A DNA stretch of 64,000 nt, from positions 1,048,589 to 1,112,588 of the forward strand of contig NZ_VKKY01000001.1 in the NCBI RefSeq assembly GCF_008271695.1. The letters are read 5' to 3'. How positions within the stretch are numbered: position 1 is the first letter of the stretch; the number at the start of each line of letters is the position of its first letter. The stretch is from Rufibacter hautae. GTDB lineage: Bacteria; Bacteroidota; Bacteroidia; Cytophagales; Hymenobacteraceae. Made by a program: the position numbers and the translations under genes. Shown in pieces: positions 53,479 through 62,400 of this stretch. The notes under the pieces were generated by a model. That model saw only the letters and a program-made list of their open reading frames with translations. It made no database searches and had not been told where the DNA came from.

Positions 53479-54177
53479 GTGACCACCGCCTCTTTGCACA
53501 TCCATGTTCTGGTAGTAGTCCTGTTCCTGCTCCTGTTTCTAGTGAAGGCGTTCCTGCTTTTCGCCGGCAAACACGAGACCCTGAACAAGACCCGCTCCTC
53601 CACCAAAATGCTGGACATAGTGACCGGTACGCTCATTCTGGTAAGTGGAGGCTATCTACTGCTCAACTACAACGGGCCGCTTCCCTCCTGGCTGCTGGTA
53701 AAAGTGGTGCTGGTGCTGGCTGCTATCCCGTTTTCCATTGTGGGCATCAGGCGGCACAGCAAAGTCCTGACCTCCGTAGGAGTACTCATTTTCCTGTATG
53801 TCTACGGAGTGGCCGAAACCAAAAGCCTGAAAATGCGTCCTGATAAAGGCGAAGCCGTGGCCGTCTCCCCCAACGGAAAAGTAGGAACCGCCTCTCCCCA
53901 TCCGGGAAAGGCCAGCAATCCTATCGTGGCCCAACTGGAGGGAACGCAGCTGGACAACACCAAGGCTATTTACACTGCTCTGTGCGCCAACTGCCACGGC
54001 GCGGATGGCCAGAAAGGATCCAGTGGCGCCACTAATTTGCAAGAGAGCACCCTTACCGTGGAAGAACGCCGGGAAGTCATCGCCAATGGCCGCGGCCTCA
54101 TGCCGGGCTACAGTTCCCAACTCTCTGAGCAGGAGCTGGAGACGCTGGCGCTCTATTCCACTTTGCTTAAAAAGTAA
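53479..54177 (+). CDS. SirB2-like membrane protein fused to cytochrome c
   Basis: A 232-residue protein. The first ~115 residues have four hydrophobic segments with an early HIHV histidine pair, like SirB2 integral proteins. A linker (120-150) leads to a cytochrome c domain with haem-binding CANCH (C169, C172, H173) and a distal methionine in GRGLMPGYSSQLSEQELE near 208. The haem must be attached outside the cytoplasm, so the C-terminus faces the periplasm. The function is probably electron transfer to an unknown oxidase or reductase. The next gene hflX starts 9 bases later, so they may share a transcript. The SirB2-cytochrome fusion is noteworthy. Confidence 0.82.
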   Translation: MTTASLHIHVLVVVLFLLLFLVKAFLLFAGKHETLNKTRSSTKMLDIVTGTLILVSGGYLLLNYNGPLPSWLLVKVVLVLAAIPFSIVGIRRHSKVLTSVGVLIFLYVYGVAETKSLKMRPDKGEAVAVSPNGKVGTASPHPGKASNPIVAQLEGTQLDNTKAIYTALCANCHGADGQKGSSGATNLQESTLTVEERREVIANGRGLMPGYSSQLSEQELETLALYSTLLKK

Positions 54178-54186
54178 CCGTACTAC

Positions 54187-55386
54187 ATGAAAAACCAACT
54201 CCATATCACTGCCAAAGAACAGGAGACCGCCGTGCTGGTGGCCGTGCCTGAATACCGGCAGACCGATGAAAAGACCAAAGAGTACCTGGATGAACTCGCG
54301 TTCCTCACCGAGACCGTGGGCGCCAAATCCCTCAAACGCTTTGTGCAGAAACTGGACAAGCCAGACGCCAAAACCTACGTGGGCAAAGGCAAACTGGAAG
54401 AGATCATCGCCTATGTAAAAGAGCACAAGGTAGACATGGTCATTTTTGACGATGACCTCTCCCCCTCGCAGGTGCGCAACCTGGAGCGCGAGCTGGAGGT
54501 GAAGATCATAGACCGCAGTTTGCTTATCCTGGACATCTTCGCGCTGCGTGCCCAGACTGCTACCGCCCGCGCACAGGTGGAACTGGCCCAGTACCGCTAC
54601 CTGCTGCCCCGCCTTACCAATATGTGGACCCACTTAAGCCGCCAGAAAGGCGGGGGCGTGGCCATGCGCGGACCAGGGGAAACCGAGATCGAGACCGATA
54701 GACGGATTGTGCGGGACAAGATCTCCTTGCTCAAGGAAAAGCTGGAGAAGTTTGAGAAGCAGAACTATGAGCAGCGCAAGTCCCGCTCGGGCATTGTGCG
54801 CGTCTCGCTGGTGGGCTACACCAACGTGGGCAAATCCACCATCATGAACCTGCTCACCAAAGCCGATGTCTTCGCCGAGAACAAGCTGTTTGCCACGGTA
54901 GACGCCACGGTGCGCAAGATGGTGATTGAGAACATTCCGCTGCTGCTTTCAGACACGGTTGGATTCATTAGAAAACTGCCCACCAAACTTATTGAGAGCT
55001 TCAAGTCCACGCTGGACGAGATCAGGGAGTCTGACCTGCTGCTGCACGTAGTGGACGTGTCGCACCCTTCGTTTGAGGAGCACATCGGGGTGGTGAATGA
55101 CACCTTGAAAGACATCCATTCGGCGGATAAGCCGATAGTCTTGGTCTTCAACAAAACCGACCTGTACCTGGCCCAGCGCGAGCAGGAACTGAAAGAGGAA
55201 AACCCAGACGCCCTTCCAGACATCAACGACCTGAGATCGTCTTACATGGCCAAGCAGCACACCCCGGCCATCTTTATCTCGGCCACAGACCGGGCCAATA
55301 TTGATGAGCTGCGCCAGGTCTTGATGGAGCAGGTGTCTAAGATCCATTTTGAGCGCTACCCGCATAATGCTCCCCAGGTAGAGTAG
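54187..55386 (+). CDS. hflX: Ribosome-associated GTPase HflX
   Basis: A 399-residue HflX, complete by length. The N-terminal HflX domain covers about 1-200 (PDAKTYVGKGKLEEI, PRLTNMWTHLSRQKGGGVAMRG), followed by the GTPase: G1 VGYTNVGKST (about 206-215), G3 SDTVGFIRKLP, G4 NKTD and a C-terminal region. HflX splits stalled 70S ribosomes and is linked with heat and antibiotic stress. It is in a plus-strand run with the SirB2-cytochrome gene 9 bases upstream and sixA after. Its end carries a palindrome copy as likely terminator. Confidence 0.95.
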   Translation: MKNQLHITAKEQETAVLVAVPEYRQTDEKTKEYLDELAFLTETVGAKSLKRFVQKLDKPDAKTYVGKGKLEEIIAYVKEHKVDMVIFDDDLSPSQVRNLERELEVKIIDRSLLILDIFALRAQTATARAQVELAQYRYLLPRLTNMWTHLSRQKGGGVAMRGPGETEIETDRRIVRDKISLLKEKLEKFEKQNYEQRKSRSGIVRVSLVGYTNVGKSTIMNLLTKADVFAENKLFATVDATVRKMVIENIPLLLSDTVGFIRKLPTKLIESFKSTLDEIRESDLLLHVVDVSHPSFEEHIGVVNDTLKDIHSADKPIVLVFNKTDLYLAQREQELKEENPDALPDINDLRSSYMAKQHTPAIFISATDRANIDELRQVLMEQVSKIHFERYPHNAPQVE

Positions 55387-55390
55387 GTCT

Positions 55391-55426
55391 GTTTAGGGCC
55401 TCTTTTAAGGAAAACAAGCCTTAAAC
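55391..55426. repeat. Dispersed palindrome, full copy
   Basis: GTTTAGGGCCTCTTTTAAGG and AAAACAAGCCTTAAAC arms, imperfect pairing, 5 bases after the hflX stop. Confidence 0.6.
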
Positions 55427-55490
55427 ACCTCTTCAGGAACGGGCACCCGGGCACCCTTGCCAGGACAACTATTTTCAGGCGTAAACAGTA

Positions 55491-55533
55491 AACATGAAAG
55501 CCGCAGCTGCCCCACAGTTGTGGCTTTCATGTT
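55491..55533 (+). promoter_or_regulatory. Long leader hairpin before sixA
   Basis: AACATGAAAGCC (55491-55502) pairs exactly with GGCTTTCATGTT (55522-55533), and the inner bases CAGCTG/CAGTTG extend the stem to 19 pairs with three G-T pairs or fewer and a five-base loop. An in-frame ATG at 55494 lies inside it. Twelve bases separate it from the chosen sixA start at 55545. Confidence 0.6.
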
Positions 55534-55544
55534 ATGTAAGCCAA

Positions 55545-56042
55545 ATGAAAACGCTATATCTGTTACGCCACGCCAAGTCCAGCTGGAAGTACGAGGAACT
55601 GAGTGACCATGACCGTCCTCTGAACAAAAGAGGCCGCACAGATGCGCCCCTCATAGGCCAGGAGCTGCTGGAAAGGGAAATAAAGCTTGACCTGGTGGTC
55701 TCCAGTTCAGCGGTGAGGGCCATCACCACCGCTACGCTGGTGGCCAAGGAACTGAATTTCGCGCCAGACAAGATTGGGGTGCAGGAAGAACTCTACCTCA
55801 TCTCCTCTGAGGACCTACTCATCTTTGTCCAGTCTCTGCCAGATGAATACAACCACGTGATGGTGGTGGGGCACAACCCCGCCTTCACTGAACTTGCCAA
55901 CCAACTCAGCCCAGACAAAAGCATCGCCAACATTCCTACGGCCGGCATTGTGGGCCTCAGCTTTGACTGCAGTTACTGGGGCCAGATCTCCAAAGACAAC
56001 GCCAAGCTCCTTTTCTTCGATTTCCCAAAAAACTATCGCTAA
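55545..56042 (+). CDS. SixA-type phosphohistidine phosphatase
   Basis: A 165-residue histidine phosphatase. The start at 55545 (MKTLYLLRHAKSSW) begins directly with the fold and the catalytic LRHAKSSW motif; a frame opening at 55494 adds 17 residues from a hairpin. The second catalytic histidine is in VVGHNPAFTELANQL. SixA-like enzymes dephosphorylate protein histidines, modulating phosphorelays or the PTS. In this region it precedes ppk1 by 35 bases, on the same strand, suggesting a shared phosphate-related transcript. The substrate is not known. The gene is complete. Confidence 0.88.
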   Translation: MKTLYLLRHAKSSWKYEELSDHDRPLNKRGRTDAPLIGQELLEREIKLDLVVSSSAVRAITTATLVAKELNFAPDKIGVQEELYLISSEDLLIFVQSLPDEYNHVMVVGHNPAFTELANQLSPDKSIANIPTAGIVGLSFDCSYWGQISKDNAKLLFFDFPKNYR

Positions 56043-56077
56043 CGAGGGCCCGTTCTGCCCCTCCTAACTCCACCTGA

Positions 56078-58195
56078 ATGTCGGCAAAAGACAATACAGA
56101 CCCTACCAAACCTTCGCAGGAGAAATCCCTGGTTGATGAAGTTCCGCAGATAAGCCGCGAACTGAGTTGGCTTAGGTTCAATTACCGCGTGCTGCAGGAA
56201 GCCAAAGACCCGCGGGTGCCCCTGCTGGAGCGCCTGAATTTCCTGGCCATTTTCTCCTCCAACCTGGATGAATACTTCAAGGTGCGGGTGGCCACCATGC
56301 GCCGCCTGGCTAAGCTGAAGAAAAAGACCCGCGAGAAACTGGAAGACGATCCCCTGCCGGAACTGGGCGAGATCATTGCGGAGGTGTCACGGCAGCAGCA
56401 GGAATTCGGGCAGGTTTTCCGGACTGAGATCCTGCCGGAGCTCCGCCGCGAGCACATCCACCTCATAGACGAGACCGAGTGCACAGACGGGCAGCGCGAC
56501 ATGGCGCTGGACTATTTCCGGCGTACTATCAAGCCGCTTCTGGTGCCCATTATCTTCAGCGCCAACGCGAGCCCGCTGTTCCTCAAAGACCAGACCGTGT
56601 ACCTCATCGTGCGCCTGAAACCGCAGGCCCAGGAGGAAGCAGAGCAATACGCCATTCTGGAAATTCCTACCCAGAAACACGGGAGCCGCTTTGTGCAATT
56701 GCCCGTGGAGCAGGGCGAACACTACGTCATGCTCCTGGACGATGTGATCAGGGTGGGTTTGCCCGAGCTATTCCCCGGCTTTGCCGAGGTGGAGGCCTAC
56801 GCCGTGAAACTCTCCCGCGACGCCGAGCTGGACATTGAGGAGGAGGTATCGGGCAATTTAATGGCCAAAATCAAGAAAAGCCTCAAGAAACGGGAAACCG
56901 GCCGGCCCAGCCGCCTCCTCTATGACCCAAAGACCCCGGAGCCCATGCTGCACGCACTGCTGGAGCACATTGGCATCACCACCGATGAACTGGTGGTGGG
57001 CAGCCGCTTCCACAACTTCCGGGACTTCTTTGGGTTTCCCAAGTTTGACATTCCGGGCCTGTACTATCCGCCGCAACCGCCCTTGCCGCACCCGGTACTG
57101 GAGAAAGCGCCCAGCCTGTTGGCAGCCATGAAAGAGCAGGAGTTCCTGCTGCATTACCCTTACCAGAAATTTGATTACGTGCTCCGCTTCCTGGAAGAGG
57201 CCGCCGATGACCCCGCCGTCACCAGCATCAGCGTCACGCTCTACCGCGTAGCCGATAAATCACAGGTGGCCAAGGCGCTCATCAGGGCCGCCGAGAACGG
57301 CAAGCTGGTCACCGCCGTGGTGGAGCTCAAGGCCCGCTTTGACGAGGAATCAAACATCTACTGGGGCAGCAAACTGGAGAAAGCCGGCGCCAACGTCATC
57401 TACGGGGTTCCGGACCTGAAAGTGCACAGCAAGATTGGCCTGGTGACCCGGCAGGAAGACGGCCAGACTGCCCATTACGCGTACCTGAGCACCGGCAACT
57501 ACAACGAGAAAACCTCGCGCATCTACACCGACCACGCCCTTTTCACCACCGACCAACGGCTCACCAGCGAGATGTCCAAGGTCTTCAACTTTTTGGTGGA
57601 CGGCAACACCAACCTGACGTTTGAGCACCTGCTGGTGGCGCCCTTCAACCTGCGCGACGGCTTGGAAAAGCTCATCAAGCACGAAATGGAGCTGGCCCGG
57701 AACGGGAAGCCCGCCTACATTGTGGCCAAGATGAACGCCCTGCAAGACAGCCGCATGATCAAGCAGCTGTACGAGGCCGGCCAGGCCGGCGTGAAGATAG
57801 AGTTGCTGGTGCGCGGCATCTGCAGCCTGATTCCGGGCGTGCCGGGGTTGAGCGAGAACATCTCGGTGCGCAGCATCGTGGACCGGTACCTGGAGCACGG
57901 GCGCATCTACGTCTTCGGGAACGGCGGGGAGGAGAAAATCTTTATCGCCTCGGCAGACTGGATGAACCGCAACCTCAACCGCCGCGTGGAAGTGGCTTTC
58001 CCCGTGTATGACCCTGTTCTGCGCCAGGAAACCCGCCAGATGCTGGACCTGCACATGAAAGACAACCAGAAAGCCCGCCTCTCAGACAACCAGTACTGGA
58101 TCTCTGATGACCCCACCTTGTCTGTGCACGCGCAGGGTGAGGCTTACCGGCTCTTGAAAGAAAAAGCCACCCAGGCCGGCCTTCCGGCAACCTAG
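56078..58195 (+). CDS. ppk1: Polyphosphate kinase 1
   Basis: A 705-residue Ppk1, the enzyme that makes polyphosphate from ATP. The N-terminal domain begins RELSWLRFNYRVLQEAKD, followed by the head domain, and the catalytic domains carry RFDEESNIYWGSKLEKAGANVIYG, LKVHSKIGLVTRQE with the phosphorylated histidine, YLSTGNYNEKTSRIYTD and a late ADWMNRNLNRRVEVAFPV. Length and motif order match the family. It is transcribed after sixA and ends near a strong terminator. Downstream, convergent genes include a secreted metallophosphoesterase; together they hint at phosphate handling, without proof of regulation. Confidence 0.96.
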   Translation: MSAKDNTDPTKPSQEKSLVDEVPQISRELSWLRFNYRVLQEAKDPRVPLLERLNFLAIFSSNLDEYFKVRVATMRRLAKLKKKTREKLEDDPLPELGEIIAEVSRQQQEFGQVFRTEILPELRREHIHLIDETECTDGQRDMALDYFRRTIKPLLVPIIFSANASPLFLKDQTVYLIVRLKPQAQEEAEQYAILEIPTQKHGSRFVQLPVEQGEHYVMLLDDVIRVGLPELFPGFAEVEAYAVKLSRDAELDIEEEVSGNLMAKIKKSLKKRETGRPSRLLYDPKTPEPMLHALLEHIGITTDELVVGSRFHNFRDFFGFPKFDIPGLYYPPQPPLPHPVLEKAPSLLAAMKEQEFLLHYPYQKFDYVLRFLEEAADDPAVTSISVTLYRVADKSQVAKALIRAAENGKLVTAVVELKARFDEESNIYWGSKLEKAGANVIYGVPDLKVHSKIGLVTRQEDGQTAHYAYLSTGNYNEKTSRIYTDHALFTTDQRLTSEMSKVFNFLVDGNTNLTFEHLLVAPFNLRDGLEKLIKHEMELARNGKPAYIVAKMNALQDSRMIKQLYEAGQAGVKIELLVRGICSLIPGVPGLSENISVRSIVDRYLEHGRIYVFGNGGEEKIFIASADWMNRNLNRRVEVAFPVYDPVLRQETRQMLDLHMKDNQKARLSDNQYWISDDPTLSVHAQGEAYRLLKEKATQAGLPAT

Positions 58196-58221
58196 GACCT
58201 CAGATATACATCCATACCCAC

Positions 58222-58265
58222 AAAAGCATAGGGCCGATATCTTCTGATATCGGCCCTATGCTTTT
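58222..58265. terminator. Terminator of ppk1
   Basis: Perfect 20-base arms (58222-58241 and 58246-58265) with loop TTCT, 27 bases after the stop codon; outer AAAAGC/GCTTTT ends give a T-run. Confidence 0.9.
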
Positions 58266-58284
58266 TGGTTTGAGGTGAACGGAT

Positions 58285-58330
58285 GTTCTGTTTAGGGGCC
58301 GTTTTCAGGAAATCGGCCCCTAAACAGAAC
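58285..58330. repeat. Dispersed palindrome, full copy with 17-base perfect arms
   Basis: GTTCTGTTTAGGGGCCG (58285-58301) and CGGCCCCTAAACAGAAC (58314-58330). It ends two bases before the DUF6268-like stop codon and may terminate that gene. Confidence 0.75.
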
Positions 58331-58332
58331 GG

Positions 58333-59385
58333 TTATTGTTTCAGGAAGCGGCGCGGCGGCACCAGGAACAGCTCCACATTGAAGAAAACCGCGTCTTTGA
58401 TATGGGTTTCGATCAACGGATTGGCAGTGCGCTGGCGGCCATCGTACAAGTCAAATTTGTGGTTGTAGCGGTACCCTGTTTCCAGCGCGAACCAGATGAA
58501 GTCATAGATCTCCCGGTCCCAGCGAAGCCTGGCTTTGATCTCCGATTTCCGCAGTTCCACGGTCTCGTACTGGTTGAAGGGCTCGGTGTTGATGTTGATG
58601 TTGTAGGTAGAGCCGTCAATGCGGTAACCCAGATACAGCAGCGATTTCTCTGAGAAGTTGCGCCGGAAGGTGACGTTGGCCGGGAACAGCGCCTCTACGC
58701 CCCACTTGTCGTTGAAGGTGCGGTTGTACAGAAAGGCCGGGTAAATGGTCTGCCGCCCGAACGCGTAGCCCAGCTGCACGCCCACCCCGTAAGACAGGTA
58801 AGGACTTTTCTTCCAGCCGTAAATGGCCTCCATGGAGGTTCTCAGGTAGCGGGTCAGGCTGATGTCGCTGTACTTGCCGTAGTCACCGTTCAGCTCACCC
58901 TTCACCCTGAAGACGAGGTAGTTTTTGCGGTTCAGGGGTTTGAGCATGATCAGTTGGCCGTCCAGGGAGCGCAGGTTCTTGTCTTCCAGGCGCTGGTACA
59001 AAGGGTACTGCTGCGTCTCGGGCTTTTTGTAGTTGAACTCCTCCAGAAAGTAACTGCCGCCCAGCACCAGCTTGAAGTGCGGGTTGTTCACCAGCGGCGC
59101 ATAGGCCTTGAACTCAAAGCGGTTGCTTTTGAGCACATCGGCGCGGGCATCTTCCACGGAACTCTGCTGCCCCCTTGAGTGCATCCCAAACCGCGGCAAC
59201 CGCTCATACCTGATGATGATGCCCTTGCTTTTGCCCATGCCCACTACGGACGGGTTGGCTAACTCCTCTGCATCGGTGGTGTCCTGGGCCGCCCTCAAAG
59301 AATCAGAGAAAAAACCCTGGGCGTTTACCGGCTGTTTGGTAAAAACCAGGCCTAAAATACCCATCAAGAGAAAGAGCTTTTTCAT
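58333..59385 (-). CDS. DUF6268-like outer-membrane beta-barrel protein
   Basis: A 350-residue protein read from 59385 (MKKLFLLMGILGLVFTKQPV), the start of a signal peptide ending at VNAQG; the frame opens 19 codons earlier. The mature part has alternating aromatic and polar strands typical of an outer-membrane barrel (RNYLVFRVKGELN, YLSYGVGVQLGYAFG, WGVEALFPANVTFRRNF, LLYLGYRIDGSTYNI), as in DUF6268 proteins of Bacteroidota. No transport motif identified. The gene lies 40 bases downstream of the metallophosphoesterase-barrel gene on the same strand and is probably co-transcribed. It converges with ppk1. Confidence 0.8.
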   Translation of the reverse strand: MKKLFLLMGILGLVFTKQPVNAQGFFSDSLRAAQDTTDAEELANPSVVGMGKSKGIIIRYERLPRFGMHSRGQQSSVEDARADVLKSNRFEFKAYAPLVNNPHFKLVLGGSYFLEEFNYKKPETQQYPLYQRLEDKNLRSLDGQLIMLKPLNRKNYLVFRVKGELNGDYGKYSDISLTRYLRTSMEAIYGWKKSPYLSYGVGVQLGYAFGRQTIYPAFLYNRTFNDKWGVEALFPANVTFRRNFSEKSLLYLGYRIDGSTYNININTEPFNQYETVELRKSEIKARLRWDREIYDFIWFALETGYRYNHKFDLYDGRQRTANPLIETHIKDAVFFNVELFLVPPRRFLKQ

Positions 59386-59425
59386 AGTAGCGGCGCGGTG
59401 AAATGAACGTGTGGTAAGAGACATG

Positions 59426-62400
59426 TTAAAAGAGGAAGCCAAAATTCACGTTGTACAGTTTATCATCTTCGCCTACGGAGTAGGTGGCATTGATCACGGC
59501 CTGCTTGAGCACGTCAATCCAGATACCGCCGCCTACGCCGCGGTGTATTTTGTTGGAGTCATCGTTGTCTGCCCACACGCGGCCGTGGTCCACGAGCCCC
59601 ATGATCCCGAATTTACCCGGGAACAGGTACACGTTGAACTTGAAGAGTTCTGCCCGCACCTCGGTGTTCTGGTAAACGGAGCTACGCCCGGCAAAACGGG
59701 TGCGGCGGTATCCGCGCAGGTTGGTGAGCCCGCCTAAGGTGTTGGCCTGGTAGAACGGGAAATCCCCGAAGTTGTAGGCCCCGCCCAACCTTGCCGCCAG
59801 GGTAAGCTGGAACGGCAAGCGCGGCCCTATGTAGAACATGAACTCAGAACCAACGCGGCCGAAGTTTCGGCCTTCCCCGCCCAACTGGCGGGAGTAGGAG
59901 AATTCGTTCAGCCATTTTAACCCGATGCGCGGGTTCACCGGGGTGCTCACCGCCTGCAGGTTCAGGAAGCCCCTTATCCCCGTGAACTGCTCCACCCCGA
60001 AGACTTCCTCGGAGAAGATCTCGTCTACGTAGCGGCCGGGGTAATGCTGCAGCTCATATCGGTCATAGAACGGCCCGATGCCCATCTTCACGAAGTTGGT
60101 GAAACTGGTGTTGATGGTAGGAGACACCATCATGCGAGCTAACCGGACACGGTAGTATTCTATGTCATCTCGCTCCTGCCTTGTCTCATTGCCCAGCCCG
60201 AAGAAGTTGATCTGGTACTGCGGCCCGAAAATGGCGGCTCTTATCCCCAGGTCCAGCTTGTCGTTCAAGATCTGCTTGAACTCAGAGTCATACCTGATGT
60301 TGTAGGCGCGGGTGGCGAAGGCGTAGTTCGCCCGCAGGTAATGCTCAGAGGCGTACGGCTTCTTCCGGAACTTGTGGTTGCGGTACAGCACGCCGCCACC
60401 CAGGAACAGACCATCGTCCACGTTGTATTCTATGGACAACCGGGGCCCAAAGTAAGGGATCTTGTAGTTGTCGCGGTCGTAGAGGTTCACGTCTTCAAAG
60501 GCCTCGGTTTTGTCCTCGGCCTCAGTGCCAAAGTCTATCTGATTTTTCTCGCCGGTGAAGTCATAGATCTTGGTTTTGCGTACCGGGCCTGTCACGCAGG
60601 ACTTGTCTGAGATGGAGTCGTTTCCCTCGCCCCCAACTATGCGCACCATAGGGCCGGTTTTGGTAGTTCCGGTCACCTCAAATATGTCATCGTCTCCCAG
60701 GCCGTACAGCCTGATCTCCTCGGTTTCCTTGTTTTTGAACAAACGGCGGTAAAGCACTTTGGTCACCTCGCCCTCTTTGTTGATCTTGCGCATGGTCACC
60801 TCAGTCTCGTCGTCTGAAATGCGGCGCACCTCAAACTTCTCGCGCTTGTCAGAGCCGGCAATGTCCACGTCCTCGGCCAGGTGCAGGTAATATCTCTCGG
60901 CTACTTGCGGCAACAGATCACGTCTTGATTTGAGGTTCGCCACCACCTCGGGGCCCGAGAGCGGGTACACTTCCGGCGGCATCTGGCGCACGGCTTCCTC
61001 AATGGCCTGGTCAGTCATGGAGGCTTTCAGGTCGTTGGCCAAGGTGATCCACTGCTCGCGCGTCACGCTGGACAGGAAGGTACGGTCTGCGGAAAGGGCC
61101 GAGAGGTTGAGGCCTTTGTAGTCCCCGAAATCTTTCCCGAAGTGCTGGAAGTTACGCACTGCCCACCGCCGGCTCACGAGCCAGGGAATGATGCCGTCGG
61201 CTTTGAAGAACGCAATGTCGCGGTCTTCGGGCACAGGCCGGTAGGTACGGTTATCCTCGCCAGATCTGGTTTCTACCCAGCGCCACTGCCCTTCGTGCCG
61301 ATCCCAGTCGCCAATGAGCATGTCCAGCAGGCGGGCGCGGGCAAATTCCTGCTCGTTCACCTGGTTGTCATGGTCATTGCGCTTGCGCTCCAGCAGTTTC
61401 TCGGTGCCAATGATGTTGGTGGCATTGCCCAAGCTGGCTACGTCTGAGTGGTCTTCGTCGGCGTCTTCCTCCAGGAAGGCCACAGTGTTGTTGAACTCAT
61501 CCAGGTACTGGCGCAAGCGCGGATCATTGGGAATGTACACCAGTTTAGGGTTGGTATGGTACACCCCGGCGGCATCGGCGAGTTTGGCGGCCACCAAGGC
61601 GCCGTACGGATGCTGCGCCGAGATCTGGTCCTGCAAGATGTCGCGGGCCACGGTGCGCTGCAGTGCTTCGGGCAGCACGCTGGTTGGGTCTTTGTTCACA
61701 GAGCGCAGGGTGTACTCGCGGCCTTCCTCGTTGCGGAGTTTGAGGGAAGAGGTCTGCTTGCCGCCGCCTTTCTGGTACGGCACCAGACCGCCCTTCTCGC
61801 GCTGCAAATCCAACAGGGGAATGCTTACCGGCGTCTGCCATTCTCTACGGTAGTGGTTTCCCAGCAAGCCTTTCTTGAACGCGCCCCCGCCATAGGTCTT
61901 GTTGGCTGGCGTGGTGATGGTGCTGTCTTTATAGTCTTCCTTGGAGACGGCCATCTGCTCGGTCTCTGGTTTGGCCTTGGCGTACATGGGCATCCGGAAG
62001 GAGAGCCTGGCCGGCTCATCATCATCGTTCTTGGCGTAGAACTCTACCCAGGCCTCGCCGTTGCGGTAATAGTTGATGCGGGCATACCCCTGCGACTTCT
62101 CGGCGTAGAGCGCGTCTCCGCCGTTTTTCACGTGCTGGGTCTTGCAACCCGCCCCACTCACAATGTGCGACAGTTTGCCTACTTTGAAATACTGCAGGTT
62201 GTGCTCATGCCCCGCCGCGTACACAATGTTGTCATACTTGGAGAACACGGTCATGAGGCCGTTGATGTACGCCTGGTAGCTGGGGTGCGGAATATCCTGG
62301 GCAATACCGCCGTACTTCCGCGCCAGTGGATAGATAGACCCGATGACCGGCAGCGGCAACACCCAACCCTTGCGGAGGATGGTGAGCGGGAACAGGTGAT

